Part shown: positions 8,036 to 17,414 of the stretch, piece by piece | How the letters are laid out: each line of letters opens with the position of its first letter | Position numbering within the stretch: position 1 is the first letter of the stretch | Assembly (NCBI RefSeq): GCF_016428645.1 | Contig: NZ_JAELXW010000020.1 | Location: 1 to 64,000 of the forward strand | Source: Glycomyces salinus | GTDB taxonomy: Bacteria; Actinomycetota; Actinomycetes; Mycobacteriales; Micromonosporaceae | Direction of reading: 5' to 3' | Length of the DNA: 64,000 bases | Notes under the pieces: model-generated | What the model was told of the DNA's origin: nothing | Databases searched by the model: none | The model's input: the letters and a program-made list of their open reading frames with translations, nothing else | Made by a program: the position numbers and the translations under genes

Positions 8036-8500
8036 TTATCCGGCGAGCTCGGCCAGCGCCTTTCGCCAGGCGCCCTGGTCGCGGGCGTCTCCGGGCAGGT
8101 TCATCTCGCTGAACCTGACCACGCCGGTCTTGTCGATGACGAAGGTGCCGCGGTTGGCCATGCCCTTCTCCTCATTGAAGACCCCGTAGGCCTGGGCCAC
8201 CGCGCCGTGCGGCCAGAAGTCGCTCAGCAGCGGGAACTCGAAGCCCTCGCGCTGGGCCCACACCTTGTGGGCGAACGGCGAGTCGATCGAGACGCTGAGG
8301 ACCTGGACCTCGTCGGTCTGGTAGGTGTCGAGGTCGTCGCGGATCCCGCACAGCTCGCCCTCGCACACTCCGGTGAACGCGAACGGGTAGAACACCAGCA
8401 GGACGTGCTTCTCTCCGCGGAAGTCCGCGAGCGAGACCTCCTGGTTGTTCTGGTCCTTGAGCGTGAAGTCGGGGGCGAGTTTTCCGGGTTCGATCGGCAT
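8036..8500 (-). CDS. ahpE: peroxiredoxin, AhpE type (154 aa)
   Basis: A cytosolic thiol peroxidase that reduces hydrogen peroxide, peroxynitrite and organic hydroperoxides. The peroxidatic Cys lies in FAFTGVCEGELC near residue 45, with the conserved Thr three before it. The Arg that activates it is in the AHKVWAQREG to NRGTFVID part of the fold. The second Cys of that motif, five residues later, is as in AhpE-type one-Cys enzymes. The length (154) fits AhpE. DUF3052 lies upstream on the same strand, a common actinobacterial neighbour, and an intrinsic terminator follows the stop. Confidence 0.9.
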   Translation of the reverse strand: MPIEPGKLAPDFTLKDQNNQEVSLADFRGEKHVLLVFYPFAFTGVCEGELCGIRDDLDTYQTDEVQVLSVSIDSPFAHKVWAQREGFEFPLLSDFWPHGAVAQAYGVFNEEKGMANRGTFVIDKTGVVRFSEMNLPGDARDQGAWRKALAELAG

Positions 8501-8558
8501 GGACGCTCCTTGCTATGCCCTCGCGCGGAGGGCGCTCGGCGGTTTGACGGGCTCGACG

Positions 8559-8975
8559 TTAGCGCCGGGACACCGCCATCCGGGAGGCGACCCAGCCCGG
8601 GGAGATGTTGAGCGTCTTGGTGGACTTGAGTCCGGCCAGTTCGGCCGATTCATCGACCGTGACCGGGTCGATGTGGCCCTCGCGCCCGGATTTGGGGGTC
8701 AGCAGCCAGACGATGCCGCCGTCCGCCAGGGGATCGCGGGCGTCGAGCAGGAGGTCGACCAGGTCGCCGTCGTCGTCCCGGCACCACGCCAGGACCACGT
8801 CCACGATCTCGTCGGATTCCTCGTCGAGGAGTTCGCCCACCGCTTCGATCACGGCGGAACGCAAGGTCGCGTCGACGTCGGTGTCGAAGCCGATCTCGAT
8901 GACGGCGTCCACGCCGTCGAGTCCGAGCCGTTGGGCCAAGCTGGTCGCGTCCACCGGGCTGCCCGGAGCGTTCAC
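8559..8975 (-). CDS. DUF3052 family protein (138 aa)
   Basis: A conserved actinobacterial protein of unknown function. Recognisable DUF3052 features are LAQRLGL, the acidic VVLAWCRDDDGDLVDLLLDA segment (read in two parts), DGGIVWLLTPKSGREGHIDP, and a C-terminal GLKSTKTLNISPGWVASRM region. I choose the GTG at 8975 because GGAGGCGACGAC lies immediately upstream. The longer frame adds a segment unlike the family. It is followed 58 bases later by ahpE on the same strand and is divergent from aceE, an arrangement common in actinomycetes. It may be regulated from the gap containing the AGCATATG repeats. Confidence 0.85.
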   Translation of the reverse strand: MNAPGSPVDATSLAQRLGLDGVDAVIEIGFDTDVDATLRSAVIEAVGELLDEESDEIVDVVLAWCRDDDGDLVDLLLDARDPLADGGIVWLLTPKSGREGHIDPVTVDESAELAGLKSTKTLNISPGWVASRMAVSRR

Positions 8976-9020
8976 GTCGTCGCCTCCATCTGTAGTGATT
9001 CTTGTCTGAGCTTGTAGCAC

Positions 9021-9056
9021 AGCATATGAACTAGAGCATATGAGGTGAAGCATATG
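9021..9056. repeat. three AGCATATG boxes at exact 14-bp pitch
   Basis: AGCATATG occurs at 9021, 9035 and 9049, each eight bases long with six-base variable gaps. The block lies in the 377-base gap between the divergent DUF3052 gene (start 8975) and aceE (start 9353). Each box contains the palindrome CATATG. The strict spacing points to a protein-binding array, but I know no regulator for it. I see nothing else certain in 9057-9352. Confidence 0.75.
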
Positions 9057-9352
9057 GGCCTCATGCGCGCCGCGGAGCACGACTCCGAATCGTCCCCGGG
9101 TACGCACCTTCGCCGGGAGCTGAGGTGAGCGCACCTTCACAGGACTGTGATCTTGACTGCGGGCCCGTCGGCAAGCGATTCCCCAGGTAGGCGACGGGGA
9201 ACGCCCCCGCAGGTGTGGGCGTCGCCGCTCCGAGCCGGGTGGCCACAAGATGGTCGCGGTAGATTCGAGGGAGGATGGTAAAAAGCCATTGCACATCTCT
9301 GCCCTACTGCCAACACGAACGCAACGCGCAGTCTAAGAACGAGGGATCGCCC

Positions 9353-12085
9353 GTGACCACGGAACAGAACCGGCCGCCCATCAGTGACGGATTGCCGACC
9401 CAAGTGCCGGACACTGACCCAGACGAGACCAGCGAATGGCTGGAGTCTCTCGACGGCCTCCTCGACAGCGGCGGGCGAACTCGGGCCCGATACGTCGTGC
9501 AGCGACTGCTGGAGCACGCGCGCAAGCGACAGATCGCCGTGCCGGCCTCGACCACGACCGACTACGTCAACTCCATTCCGGTCGAGGGCGAGCCCCACTA
9601 CCCCGGGGACGAGGAGATCGAGCACCGCATCCGCGCCTTCGTGCGCTGGAACGCGGCCATGACCGTGCACCGGGCTCAGCGGCCCGGCATCGGCGTGGGA
9701 GGCCACATCTCCACTTACGCCTCGGCCGCCAACCTCTACGAGGTCGGCTACAACCACTTCTTCCGCGGCCGCTCCCACCCCGGCGGCGGCGACCAGGTCT
9801 TCTTCCAGGGCCACGCCTCCCCCGGCATGTACGCCCGCTCCTTCGTGGAAGGGCGCCTGACGGCCGACCAGCTCGACGGCTTCCGCCAGGAGGTCTCCCG
9901 CCCGCAGGGCGGCCTGCCCTCCTACCCCCACCCCCGGCTGATGCCCGACTACTGGCAGTTCCCGACCGTCTCGATGGGCATCGGCCCGATCAACGCGATC
10001 TACCAGGCGCTGTTCAACCGGTACATGCAGGACCGGGGCATCAAGGACACCTCGCAGCAGCATGTGTGGGCGTTCCTCGGCGACGGCGAGATGGACGAGG
10101 TCGAATCGCGGGGAGCGCTCCAGTGGGCCGCCGGAGCCGAGCTCGACAACCTCACCTTCGTCATCAACTGCAACCTCCAGCGCCTCGACGGCCCGGTCCG
10201 CGGCAACGGCAAGATCGTCCAGGAGCTCGAGGCGTACTTCCGCGGCGCGGGCTGGAACGTCATCAAGGTCATCTGGGGCCGCGAGTGGGACCCGCTCCTG
10301 GCCGCCGACAACGACGGTGCGCTGGTCAACCTCATGAACACCACGCCCGACGGCGACTTCCAGACCTTCAAGGCCGAGTCCGGCGCGTTCATCCGCGAGC
10401 ACTTCTTCGGCCGCGACACCCGCACCAAGGCCATGGCCCAGCACCTCAGCGACGACCAGATCTGGGACCTGCGGCGCGGCGGCCACGACGACCGGAAGAT
10501 CTTCGCGGCCTACCGGGCCGCCATGGAGCACGAGGGCCAGCCGACGGTCATCCTCGCGCACACCATCAAGGGCTACCGGCTCGGATCGAGCTTCGAGGGC
10601 CGCAACGCCACCCACCAGATGAAGAAGCTGACGCTTGACGACCTCAAGGGCTTCCGCGACTCGCTCGACATGCCGGTGGAGGACGAGCAGCTCGAGGCCG
10701 ACCCGTACCTGCCGCCGTACATCAAGCCCGAGGAGGGCAGCCCGGAGGCCGAGTACCTCGCCGAGCGGAACGCCCAGCTCGGCGGGTCGATCCCCTCGCG
10801 CCGGAACACGGTCATCCCGCTGAACCTGCCGGGCGAGGACGCCTACAAGTCGGTCAAGCGCGGCTCGGGCAAGCAGAAGGTCGCCACCACCATGGCGCTG
10901 GTTCGCCTGCTCAAGGACCTCATGCGCGACAAGGAGACCGGCAAGCGCTGGGTGCCGATCATCCCCGACGAGGCGCGCACCTTCGGCATGGACGCGATGT
11001 TCCCGACCGCGAAGATCTACTCTCCGCAGGGGCAGCAGTACCTCTCGGTCGACCGCGACCTGTTCCTGTCCTACAAGGAGTCCGAGCAGGGCCAGCTGCT
11101 GCACCTGGGCATCAACGAGGCCGGCTCGATGGCCGCGTTCACCGCCGCCGGGACCGCCGGCGACACGCTCGACGAGCCGATGATCCCGTTCTACATCTTC
11201 TACTCGATGTTCGGGTTCCAGCGCACCGCCGACGCGATCTGGGCGGCCGCCGACCAGCTGTCGAACGGCTTCCTGGTCGGGGCGACCGCCGGGCGCACCA
11301 CGCTCAACGGCGAGGGCCTCCAGCACGAGGACGGCCACTCGATCCTCATGGCCCACACCAACCCGGCCGTGCTCTCCTACGACCCGGCCTTCGGCTACGA
11401 GGCAGGGCACATCGTGAAGGACGGCCTGCGCCGCATGTACGGCGACGGCGAGCACGTCTTCTACTACCTGACCGTCTACAACGAGCCGATCGTGCAGCCG
11501 GCCGAGCCGGAGGGCGTCGACGTCGACGGCATCCTCAGGGGCATCTACCGGCTCTCCGAGTCCTCGGCCCAGGGCCCGCGCGTCCAGCTGCTGGCCTCCG
11601 GCTCGGGCATGCCGTGGGCGCAGAAGGCCGCCGAGCTGCTCGAGTCGGACTGGGGCGTGGCCGCCGACGTCTGGTCGGTCACCTCGTGGTCCGAGCTCAA
11701 CCGCGACGCGGTCGAGGCCGAGAAGCACAACCTGCGCCACCCGGAGGCCGAGAAGCGGATCCCGTACGTGACCGAGAAGCTCTCGGGGGCCCAGGGGCCG
11801 TTCGTGGCCGTCAGCGACTACATGCGCGCGGTACCTGACCTGATCTCCCGGTGGGTACCCGGCGACTACACCTCGCTCGGCACCGACGGCTTCGGCCACT
11901 CCGACACGCGCGGGGCGCTGCGCCGCCACTTCAACGTCGACGGCGAGTCGGTCGCGGTGGCGGCCCTCCAGCAGCTCGCCGCCCGAGGCGAGGCCAAGCC
12001 GGAACTGGCCGCCCAGGCGGCGGCCAAATACCAGATCACCGACCCGACCGCCGCCGAAGCCGGCGAAGCGGGCGGCGACTCCTGA
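9353..12085 (+). CDS. aceE: pyruvate dehydrogenase E1, homodimeric type (910 aa)
   Basis: The thiamine-diphosphate-dependent decarboxylase of the pyruvate dehydrogenase complex; it converts pyruvate and passes the acetyl group to the lipoyl domain of E2. The ThDP/Mg motif is GDGEMDE near residue 245 with the Asn about 27 residues later ([13 protein letters not shown]). The N-terminal region has [18 protein letters not shown] and the C-terminal half carries the transketolase-like domain. I start at the GTG at 9353, preceded by GAGGGA at good spacing, rather than further upstream. The length of 910 fits the roughly 900-residue actinobacterial AceE. It stands alone and ends in a strong hairpin. 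The AGCATATG boxes upstream may control it. Confidence 0.97.
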   Translation: MTTEQNRPPISDGLPTQVPDTDPDETSEWLESLDGLLDSGGRTRARYVVQRLLEHARKRQIAVPASTTTDYVNSIPVEGEPHYPGDEEIEHRIRAFVRWNAAMTVHRAQRPGIGVGGHISTYASAANLYEVGYNHFFRGRSHPGGGDQVFFQGHASPGMYARSFVEGRLTADQLDGFRQEVSRPQGGLPSYPHPRLMPDYWQFPTVSMGIGPINAIYQALFNRYMQDRGIKDTSQQHVWAFLGDGEMDEVESRGALQWAAGAELDNLTFVINCNLQRLDGPVRGNGKIVQELEAYFRGAGWNVIKVIWGREWDPLLAADNDGALVNLMNTTPDGDFQTFKAESGAFIREHFFGRDTRTKAMAQHLSDDQIWDLRRGGHDDRKIFAAYRAAMEHEGQPTVILAHTIKGYRLGSSFEGRNATHQMKKLTLDDLKGFRDSLDMPVEDEQLEADPYLPPYIKPEEGSPEAEYLAERNAQLGGSIPSRRNTVIPLNLPGEDAYKSVKRGSGKQKVATTMALVRLLKDLMRDKETGKRWVPIIPDEARTFGMDAMFPTAKIYSPQGQQYLSVDRDLFLSYKESEQGQLLHLGINEAGSMAAFTAAGTAGDTLDEPMIPFYIFYSMFGFQRTADAIWAAADQLSNGFLVGATAGRTTLNGEGLQHEDGHSILMAHTNPAVLSYDPAFGYEAGHIVKDGLRRMYGDGEHVFYYLTVYNEPIVQPAEPEGVDVDGILRGIYRLSESSAQGPRVQLLASGSGMPWAQKAAELLESDWGVAADVWSVTSWSELNRDAVEAEKHNLRHPEAEKRIPYVTEKLSGAQGPFVAVSDYMRAVPDLISRWVPGDYTSLGTDGFGHSDTRGALRRHFNVDGESVAVAALQQLAARGEAKPELAAQAAAKYQITDPTAAEAGEAGGDS

Positions 12086-12093
12086 GAAACGCT

Positions 12094-12132
12094 GAAATGG
12101 GGGCCGGGAGCTTCGCTCCGGGCCCCCATTTC
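12094..12132. terminator. bidirectional hairpin terminator after aceE
   Basis: GAAATGGGGGCC pairs with GGCCCCCATTTC, continued past one mismatch by four more pairs around a CTTCG-type loop. It lies between the stop of aceE at 12085 and the convergent gene ending at 12131, so it probably serves both. Confidence 0.85.
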
Positions 12133-13606
12133 ATGCGTCGACTATGAGGTGCTCGCCGGATCTGGAGACGCAGGGGTAGAAGTACGGGGCGCCGTCGGGG
12201 GCGTTCGGTTCGGGGACGTGGGGCGGGTTCTCGGGGTGGCCTTCGAGGACGCGGAGGCGGCAGGTGCCACACGCGCCGATCTCGCAGGAGGAGGGGACGT
12301 CGACGCCCCCGGCGTTGAGGGCGTCGAGGGCGCTCTGCTGGACGCCGACCTCGACGGCGGTGCCGGTGCGTTCGGCGAGGATCTCGAAGCGCTCGCGGAC
12401 TCCCGAGCCGGAGGAGAAGCGCTCGGTGCGGAGTTCGATGTGGGGCGCGGCCCGGCCGATGGTGCCGGCGAGCGCGTTCAGGAGGCGGTCGGGGCCGCAG
12501 GCGTAGACGCCGGTGGCGCTCGGGAGCCCGGCGACCTCGGCGACCAGGTTCGGGCGTCCGGCCGTGGCGGTCGGGTAGAGGACCACGTTGCCGGGCCAGG
12601 TGGTCGCCAGTTGGTCGGCGAAGGCCATCCTCGATCGCGTCCTGCCGGTGTAGACCAGTCGCCACGGCAGCCCGGCCCGTTCGACCTGGAGGATCATCGA
12701 GACGATCGGGGTGATGCCGATGCCTCCGGCCACGAACAGGTAGTACGGGTGCAGTCCGAGATAGAACATGTTGCGCGGCAGCGAGAGCCGGACGACGTCG
12801 CCGGGCCGCAGCCGGTGGGCCTCGCGGGAGCCCCCTTGACCGGCGTCCTCGCGGAGCACCGCGATCCGGTAGGCGAGCCGGTCGGCGGAGTCCGAGCACA
12901 GCGAGTAGTGCCGCACCAGGCCCGAGGGCAGTTCGACCTCGATGTGGGCGCCCGCTTCGAACGGCGGCAGGAGTCGGTTGTGCAGTCCCGCCAGTTCGAT
13001 CGAGCGGACCTTCTCGGCCAGGTCGGCGACCCTGCGCACCCGCACTTCGAAGCGGCCGTCGTCCTGCGGGCGCTCGACCGCCGGCCTGACCGGGCCCCAC
13101 GGGCGCGCGTATGAGACCACCGCTGCGAAGGCCAGCAGCGCGAAGGCGAGCGCGACGCCGACGGTGAGCGTGAGGTGGGCGGTGCGGTGCGTGCCGCCGA
13201 CGGCCACGAGGTGGTCGCCCAGGTAGGTCGCGCTCGGCCGCAGCACGAGCAGGCCGCCGACGATGACGGCCACGGCCGCTCCGAGCTTGGCGATCACCCA
13301 CCAGTGGCGGACCAGGCCCCACCTGGTCGACAGGCCCAGCGCGACGCCGGTGCCCAGAACCACGAACGAGACGACTCCGGCGCCCAGGTCGTTGAAGACC
13401 TTGACGGCCATCCACACCTCCCCGGCCAGTACCGGGTCGTCGGCGAAGTAGACGTAGACGGCCAGTACCAGCACGAACGTCACATAGGCCAGCCAGCCGA
13501 CCGAGGCCAGGACGTGGCACGCGACCAGGGCCCGGCGCGCGGGCTCGGGGAGCCGGATGCGGGGCCGGTGGCTTCGGCGGGATTTCGGGGCGCGTTCGGT
13601 CGGCAC
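12131..13606 (-). CDS. membrane-fused ferredoxin reductase: DUF2269-like, FAD/NAD and 2Fe-2S domains (491 aa)
   Basis: A single-chain electron-transfer protein. Residues about 25-170 hold four to five membrane helices resembling DUF2269. Next comes an FNR-like FAD domain with RHYSLCSD, then the NAD(P)H-binding domain with GGIGITPIVSMI and YACGPDRLL. Last is a plant-type 2Fe-2S domain with Cys spacing CEIGACGTC and a fourth Cys in YPCVSRS. The last three parts follow the phthalate-dioxygenase-reductase order. It probably moves electrons from NAD(P)H to a membrane or soluble oxygenase, but no partner oxygenase is next to it. Its start is 541 bases from thioredoxin's start on the same strand. 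Confidence 0.8.
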   Translation of the reverse strand: MPTERAPKSRRSHRPRIRLPEPARRALVACHVLASVGWLAYVTFVLVLAVYVYFADDPVLAGEVWMAVKVFNDLGAGVVSFVVLGTGVALGLSTRWGLVRHWWVIAKLGAAVAVIVGGLLVLRPSATYLGDHLVAVGGTHRTAHLTLTVGVALAFALLAFAAVVSYARPWGPVRPAVERPQDDGRFEVRVRRVADLAEKVRSIELAGLHNRLLPPFEAGAHIEVELPSGLVRHYSLCSDSADRLAYRIAVLREDAGQGGSREAHRLRPGDVVRLSLPRNMFYLGLHPYYLFVAGGIGITPIVSMILQVERAGLPWRLVYTGRTRSRMAFADQLATTWPGNVVLYPTATAGRPNLVAEVAGLPSATGVYACGPDRLLNALAGTIGRAAPHIELRTERFSSGSGVRERFEILAERTGTAVEVGVQQSALDALNAGGVDVPSSCEIGACGTCRLRVLEGHPENPPHVPEPNAPDGAPYFYPCVSRSGEHLIVDA

Positions 13607-13682
13607 TGCGATCTCCTCGACGAGAATCGACTTCCGTTGCTGACCTTCGCTTCAAAGTAGCATGTGAGCAGAGCGGACAAAC

Positions 13683-13715
13683 CCGGGCGGGTGCGCACGG
13701 AACGCACCCGCCCGG
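13683..13715. terminator. strong hairpin downstream of thioredoxin
   Basis: A perfect 13-bp stem, CCGGGCGGGTGCG with CGCACCCGCCCGG, around a seven-base loop. It follows the thioredoxin stop at 13752 on the minus strand. No T-run is present, as is common for high-GC terminators. Confidence 0.75.
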
Positions 13716-13751
13716 TCACGAGTATGCGGTTGTCCCCCCTCGGCCGGACGC

Positions 13752-14147
13752 CTAGTGGGAGTGCTCCTCGGCGGACTGGCCCTCTTGAGCCTCCTCCTTG
13801 GCGATCTGCTCGCGGACTTCGTCCATGTCGAGCGCCTTGACCTGCTTGATCACCTCTTCGAGCGCCTCTCCGGGCAGGGCCCCCGGCTGGTTGAACAGGA
13901 GGATGCCGTCCCGGAAGGCCATCAGCGTCGGGATGGACTGGATTCCGGCCGCGGCCGACAGCTCCTGCTGGTCCTCGGTATCGATCTTCCCGAAGACGAT
14001 GTCGTCGTGCTTCTCGCTGGAGGTCTCGTAGGTCGGCGCGAACTGCTTGCAGGGTCCGCACCAGTCGGCCCACCAGTCGACCAGCACGATGTCGTTGCCG
14101 GTGACGGTTTCCTCGAAGGTGTCCTTGGTAAGTGCAACCGTGGCCAT
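13752..14147 (-). CDS. trxA: thioredoxin with charged C-terminal extension (131 aa)
   Basis: A cytosolic disulfide reductase of the thioredoxin fold. The active site WCGPCK lies near residues 30-35 and the cis-Pro loop is SIPTLMAF. The 131 residues exceed the usual 105-110. The extra tail (after ALDMDEVREQIAKEEAQ) is acidic and His-ended and resembles tails of mycobacterial-type thioredoxins. I start at the ATG at 14147, giving MATVALTKDTF, with GAGAGG upstream; the longer frame is unsupported. It is divergent from fasR (119 bases apart) and ends in a strong hairpin. Confidence 0.9.
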   Translation of the reverse strand: MATVALTKDTFEETVTGNDIVLVDWWADWCGPCKQFAPTYETSSEKHDDIVFGKIDTEDQQELSAAAGIQSIPTLMAFRDGILLFNQPGALPGEALEEVIKQVKALDMDEVREQIAKEEAQEGQSAEEHSH

Positions 14148-14265
14148 GAATGGCCGCCTCTCTCTTTCGGCTCTTCTGGTGCTACTCGACCAACGATAGT
14201 GGCCCCTTCGGTATTCCGACCGACGTCGGCGCGCGGCCGGGTCCGCGTCTGGCAGGCTAGGGGGC

Positions 14266-15435
14266 ATGGATCTGGCCTCCACCATTCAGAACATCGAGCG
14301 CTCCTCGTCGGCGCTGACGACCCAGTCGCTCGCCCGAATGGACGAGCGCCTCCCCTGGTTCCGCGATCTGCCGGCAGAGCAGCGTTCGATGGTGACCTTG
14401 GTCGCCCAGGCCGGAGTGCGGCAGTTCCTGGAGTGGCTGCGCGAGGGCGGCCGGGATCTGACCACTTCCGACATGGTGTTCGAGGCCGCCCCGGTCGAGT
14501 TGGCCCGCGCCATCAGCCTCCAGCACACGGTGGCGCTGATCCAGGTCGTCATCGACGTGGTCGAGGAGCAGGTCCCGGCCCTGGCCGCCGAGGGTGAGAA
14601 GGAGGCGCTGCGGGAGTCGGTGCTGCTGTTCAGCCGCGAGATCGCCTTCGCCGCGGCGCGCGTCTACGCGCGAGCGGCCGAGACCCGCGGCGCCTGGGAC
14701 GCGCGCCTCCAGGCGATGCTGGTGGACGCGCTGCTGCGCGGCGATTCGCCCGACGAGCTGGTCGGGCGCGCCGCGGCGCTCGGCTGGTCGGAGTCGCAGT
14801 CGATCACGGTGGTGTGCGGGAGCTCTCCCGGCGGGGAGTCGACGCTGGTCCTTCACAGCGTCCAGCGCGCCGCCCGCCGGCTCGGGCTGGACATCCTGGC
14901 GGGCGTCCACGGCGCGCGCCTGGTGCTGCTGCTGGGCGGGGTGAACGCGCCGATGGAGATCGTGGAGAAGCTCACCGGCCAGTTCGGCGAGGGCCCGATC
15001 GTGGTCGGGCCCAGCGTGACCGGCCTGGCCGATGCCTCGGCTTCGGCGATCGCGGCCGTGTCCGGGTACCGGTCGGCCGCGGCCTGGCCGGAGGCGCCGC
15101 GTCCGGTCTCGGCTACGCAGCTGCTGCCCGAGCGCGCCGTCGCCGGGGAGGAGGCGGCCCGCCGCCAGTTGCGCGAGGGCGTTTACGTGACGCTGCGGCG
15201 CGCCGGCGGGGAGCTGCTGGAGACCATGGACGCGTTCATCGCCTCCGGCGGGGTCCTGGAGGGCACCGCCCGCGAGTTGTACGTGCACCCCAACACGGTC
15301 CGGTACCGCCTGCGCCGCATCCAGGAGGTGACCGGTTTCTCCCCTACCGATCCGCATGAGGCCTTCGTTCTGCGTGTGGGTTTGACCATAGGGCGGCTCG
15401 ACAACGCCCCCGCGAGCCTGCGTTCCCGCAGTTGA
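14266..15435 (+). CDS. fasR: PucR-family activator of fatty-acid synthesis, FasR type (389 aa)
   Basis: A transcription factor that in Streptomyces coelicolor activates fabD-fabH-acpP-fabF. Here it lies directly upstream of those four genes in the same order and orientation, which is the basis for the symbol. The C-terminus carries the PucR-type helix-turn-helix LYVHPNTVRYRLRRIQEVTG near residues 335-355. The first 300 residues are the less conserved sensory part. AGGGGG precedes the ATG closely. A perfect palindrome overlaps its stop codon, upstream of fabD, and is a candidate binding site. The symbol rests on context and architecture; a PucR paralogue is the alternative. Confidence 0.85.
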   Translation: MDLASTIQNIERSSSALTTQSLARMDERLPWFRDLPAEQRSMVTLVAQAGVRQFLEWLREGGRDLTTSDMVFEAAPVELARAISLQHTVALIQVVIDVVEEQVPALAAEGEKEALRESVLLFSREIAFAAARVYARAAETRGAWDARLQAMLVDALLRGDSPDELVGRAAALGWSESQSITVVCGSSPGGESTLVLHSVQRAARRLGLDILAGVHGARLVLLLGGVNAPMEIVEKLTGQFGEGPIVVGPSVTGLADASASAIAAVSGYRSAAAWPEAPRPVSATQLLPERAVAGEEAARRQLREGVYVTLRRAGGELLETMDAFIASGGVLEGTARELYVHPNTVRYRLRRIQEVTGFSPTDPHEAFVLRVGLTIGRLDNAPASLRSRS

Positions 15436-15448
15436 CAACGAACGTTGT
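15435..15448. promoter_or_regulatory. palindrome upstream of fabD, candidate FasR site
   Basis: ACAACG-AA-CGTTGT is a perfect inverted repeat that begins within the fasR stop codon and lies 82 bases before the fabD start. TTGACA at 15432-15437 overlaps its left arm, and TAGGAT at 15448-15453 could be a -10 but is too close to that -35. Activator-dependent promoters often lack a good -35. Confidence 0.45.
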
Positions 15449-15529
15449 AGGATTCCTCCAAGAACAGGGCGGGCTTTCAGTCCTCCCACCGCTCCCGTTT
15501 CGGGTGTTCACTGAGCGAAAGTCTTAGAT

Positions 15530-16447
15530 GTGCTTGCCATAGTCGCTCCCGGGCAGGGTTCGCAGAAGCCCGGGTTCCTCACTCCGTGGATCGAAGCCGA
15601 CCCCGCCGCCGCCGAGCGGTTGCACGAGTGGTCCGAGCTGATCGATCTCGATCTCGTGCGCCTCGGCACCGAGGCCGACCAGGCCGAGATCACCGACACT
15701 GCCAACACGCAGCCGCTGCTGGTCGCCGCGGGCCTCCTGGCCGCCGGGAAACTGCCGGTGGGCGCCGCGAGCGTCGTAGCCGGGCACTCGGTCGGCGAGC
15801 TGACCGCCGCCGCCCTGGCCGGGATCCTCACTCCCGAGGCCGCGGTCCGGCTGGCCGCCGTGCGCGGCCGCGAGATGGCCGCCGCCTGCGGCATCGAGCC
15901 GACCACGATGGCCGCCGTCCTCGGCGGGGTCGAGGACGAGGTCCTGGCCGCCATCGAGACCGCCGGGGCCTGGCCGGCCAACCGCAACGGCGCCGGCCAG
16001 ATCGTCGCCGCCGGGCCGGTGGCCGCGATCGAGAAGCTCACCGAGAACGCCCCCGAGCGGGCCCGCATCATTCCGCTCAAGGTCGCCGGGGCCTTCCACA
16101 CTCCGCACATGGCGCCCGCCCAGGAGGCCCTGGAGTCGGTCGCCGGGGACGTCCCCACCGCCGACCCCGAGCGGACCTTCCTGTCGAATCGCGACGGAAA
16201 GGCCGTCGAGACCGGCGCCCAGGCGCTGCGCCAACTGGTGGAGCAGGTCACCTCTCCGGTCCGCTGGGACGCCTGCATGAGTACGCTTGGAACACTGGGC
16301 GTCACCGCAGTGATCGAGCTGCCCCCGGCGGGGACGCTCACCGGGCTGGCCAAGCGGGCTCTCAAGGGCGTCGAGCGACTGGGCGTCAACACCCCCGAGG
16401 ACCTCGAGGCCGCCGCCGAACTCGCCGCCAGTGAAGGAGTCAAGTGA
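15530..16447 (+). CDS. fabD: malonyl-CoA:ACP transacylase (305 aa)
   Basis: Transfers malonyl from CoA to acyl carrier protein, loading the type II fatty-acid synthase. The active Ser is in GHSVGE (about residue 85), the oxyanion Gln is in the early GQGSQ motif, and the catalytic His is in VAGAFHTPHM. The start is GTG at 15530; the frame opens LAIVAPGQGSQ as in other FabD proteins. Its stop overlaps the start of fabH in GTGA, so the two are translationally coupled. It is the first gene of the fabD-fabH-acpP-fabF operon and likely responds to FasR. Confidence 0.95.
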   Translation: MLAIVAPGQGSQKPGFLTPWIEADPAAAERLHEWSELIDLDLVRLGTEADQAEITDTANTQPLLVAAGLLAAGKLPVGAASVVAGHSVGELTAAALAGILTPEAAVRLAAVRGREMAAACGIEPTTMAAVLGGVEDEVLAAIETAGAWPANRNGAGQIVAAGPVAAIEKLTENAPERARIIPLKVAGAFHTPHMAPAQEALESVAGDVPTADPERTFLSNRDGKAVETGAQALRQLVEQVTSPVRWDACMSTLGTLGVTAVIELPPAGTLTGLAKRALKGVERLGVNTPEDLEAAAELAASEGVK

Positions 16448-17394
16448 GCATCGGTTCTCGTGTGATCAGTCTCGGCCACTACCAGCCGGAGAAGATCCTC
16501 ACCAATGACGACCTCGCGAAGATGGTCGACACCAGCGACGAGTGGATCGTCAGCCGCGTCGGCATCAAGGAGCGGCGCATCGCAGCCGAGGACGAGAAGG
16601 TCGCCGACCTGGCGGTCCGTGCCGCCCGCCAGGCCCTGGAGAACTCCGGCCACGGTCCCGGCGACATCGACATGGTCGTGGTCGCCACCGTCTCGGCCAA
16701 GGACGTCTGCCCCAACACCGCCTGCCGCGTCGCCGACGAGCTCGGCATCGCCACGCCCGCCGCGATCGACGTCAACACCGCCTGCTCGGGCTTCGAGTAC
16801 GCGCTGGCCCAGGCCGACATGGCGATCCGGATCGGTTCCGCCGAGCGGGCCCTGGTCATCGGCGCCGAGAAGCTCACCGCCGTGACCGACTGGGACGACC
16901 GCTCCTCGTGCGTCCTGTTCGGCGACGGCGCCGGCGCGGTCGTGGTGGAGGGCACCGACGACCCGGAGCTGGCCATCAGCCCGGTCGTGTGGGGCTCGGA
17001 GCCGTCGATGAGCGACGTCATCCGCATCGAGGAGGACGTACCGTACATCAAGCAGGCCGGACAGACTGTGTTCCGTTGGGCCACTACGCAACTGGCCCCG
17101 CTGATCGAGCAGGTCGCCGACCGGGCCGGAGTGAAGATCAACGAGCTGGCGGCCTTCGTCCCCCACCAGGCGAACCTGCGGATCATCCAGGGCATCGCCA
17201 AACGCCTCGACTTCAGCGAGGACTGCGTCGTCGCCGAGGACATCGTCTATTCCGGCAACACTTCGGCGGCTTCGGTGCCGCTGGCGTTGTCGAAACTCGT
17301 ACAGGATGGCAATATCGCCTCCGGCGCCCCGATCCTGCTGTTCGGGTTCGGCGGCGGGCTCACCTATGCCGGGCAAGTCATCCGCTGCCCGTAA
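16444..17394 (+). CDS. fabH: beta-ketoacyl-ACP synthase III (316 aa)
   Basis: Condenses an acyl-CoA primer with malonyl-ACP to start fatty-acid chains; in actinomycetes it often prefers branched primers. The triad is visible: Cys in NTACSGFEYAL (about residue 113), His in FVPHQANLRI and Asn in YSGNTSAAS. The GTG start overlaps the fabD stop, which fixes the start. The 316-residue length is normal. acpP follows after 20 bases. Confidence 0.96.
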   Translation: MSIGSRVISLGHYQPEKILTNDDLAKMVDTSDEWIVSRVGIKERRIAAEDEKVADLAVRAARQALENSGHGPGDIDMVVVATVSAKDVCPNTACRVADELGIATPAAIDVNTACSGFEYALAQADMAIRIGSAERALVIGAEKLTAVTDWDDRSSCVLFGDGAGAVVVEGTDDPELAISPVVWGSEPSMSDVIRIEEDVPYIKQAGQTVFRWATTQLAPLIEQVADRAGVKINELAAFVPHQANLRIIQGIAKRLDFSEDCVVAEDIVYSGNTSAASVPLALSKLVQDGNIASGAPILLFGFGGGLTYAGQVIRCP

Positions 17395-17414
17395 CTATCG
17401 AGAGGAAACTACTC

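Noticed and set aside
9137-11929. 930-residue open frame opposite aceE
   Set aside because: It is the GC-biased shadow of aceE on the other strand, with no domain or start signal.
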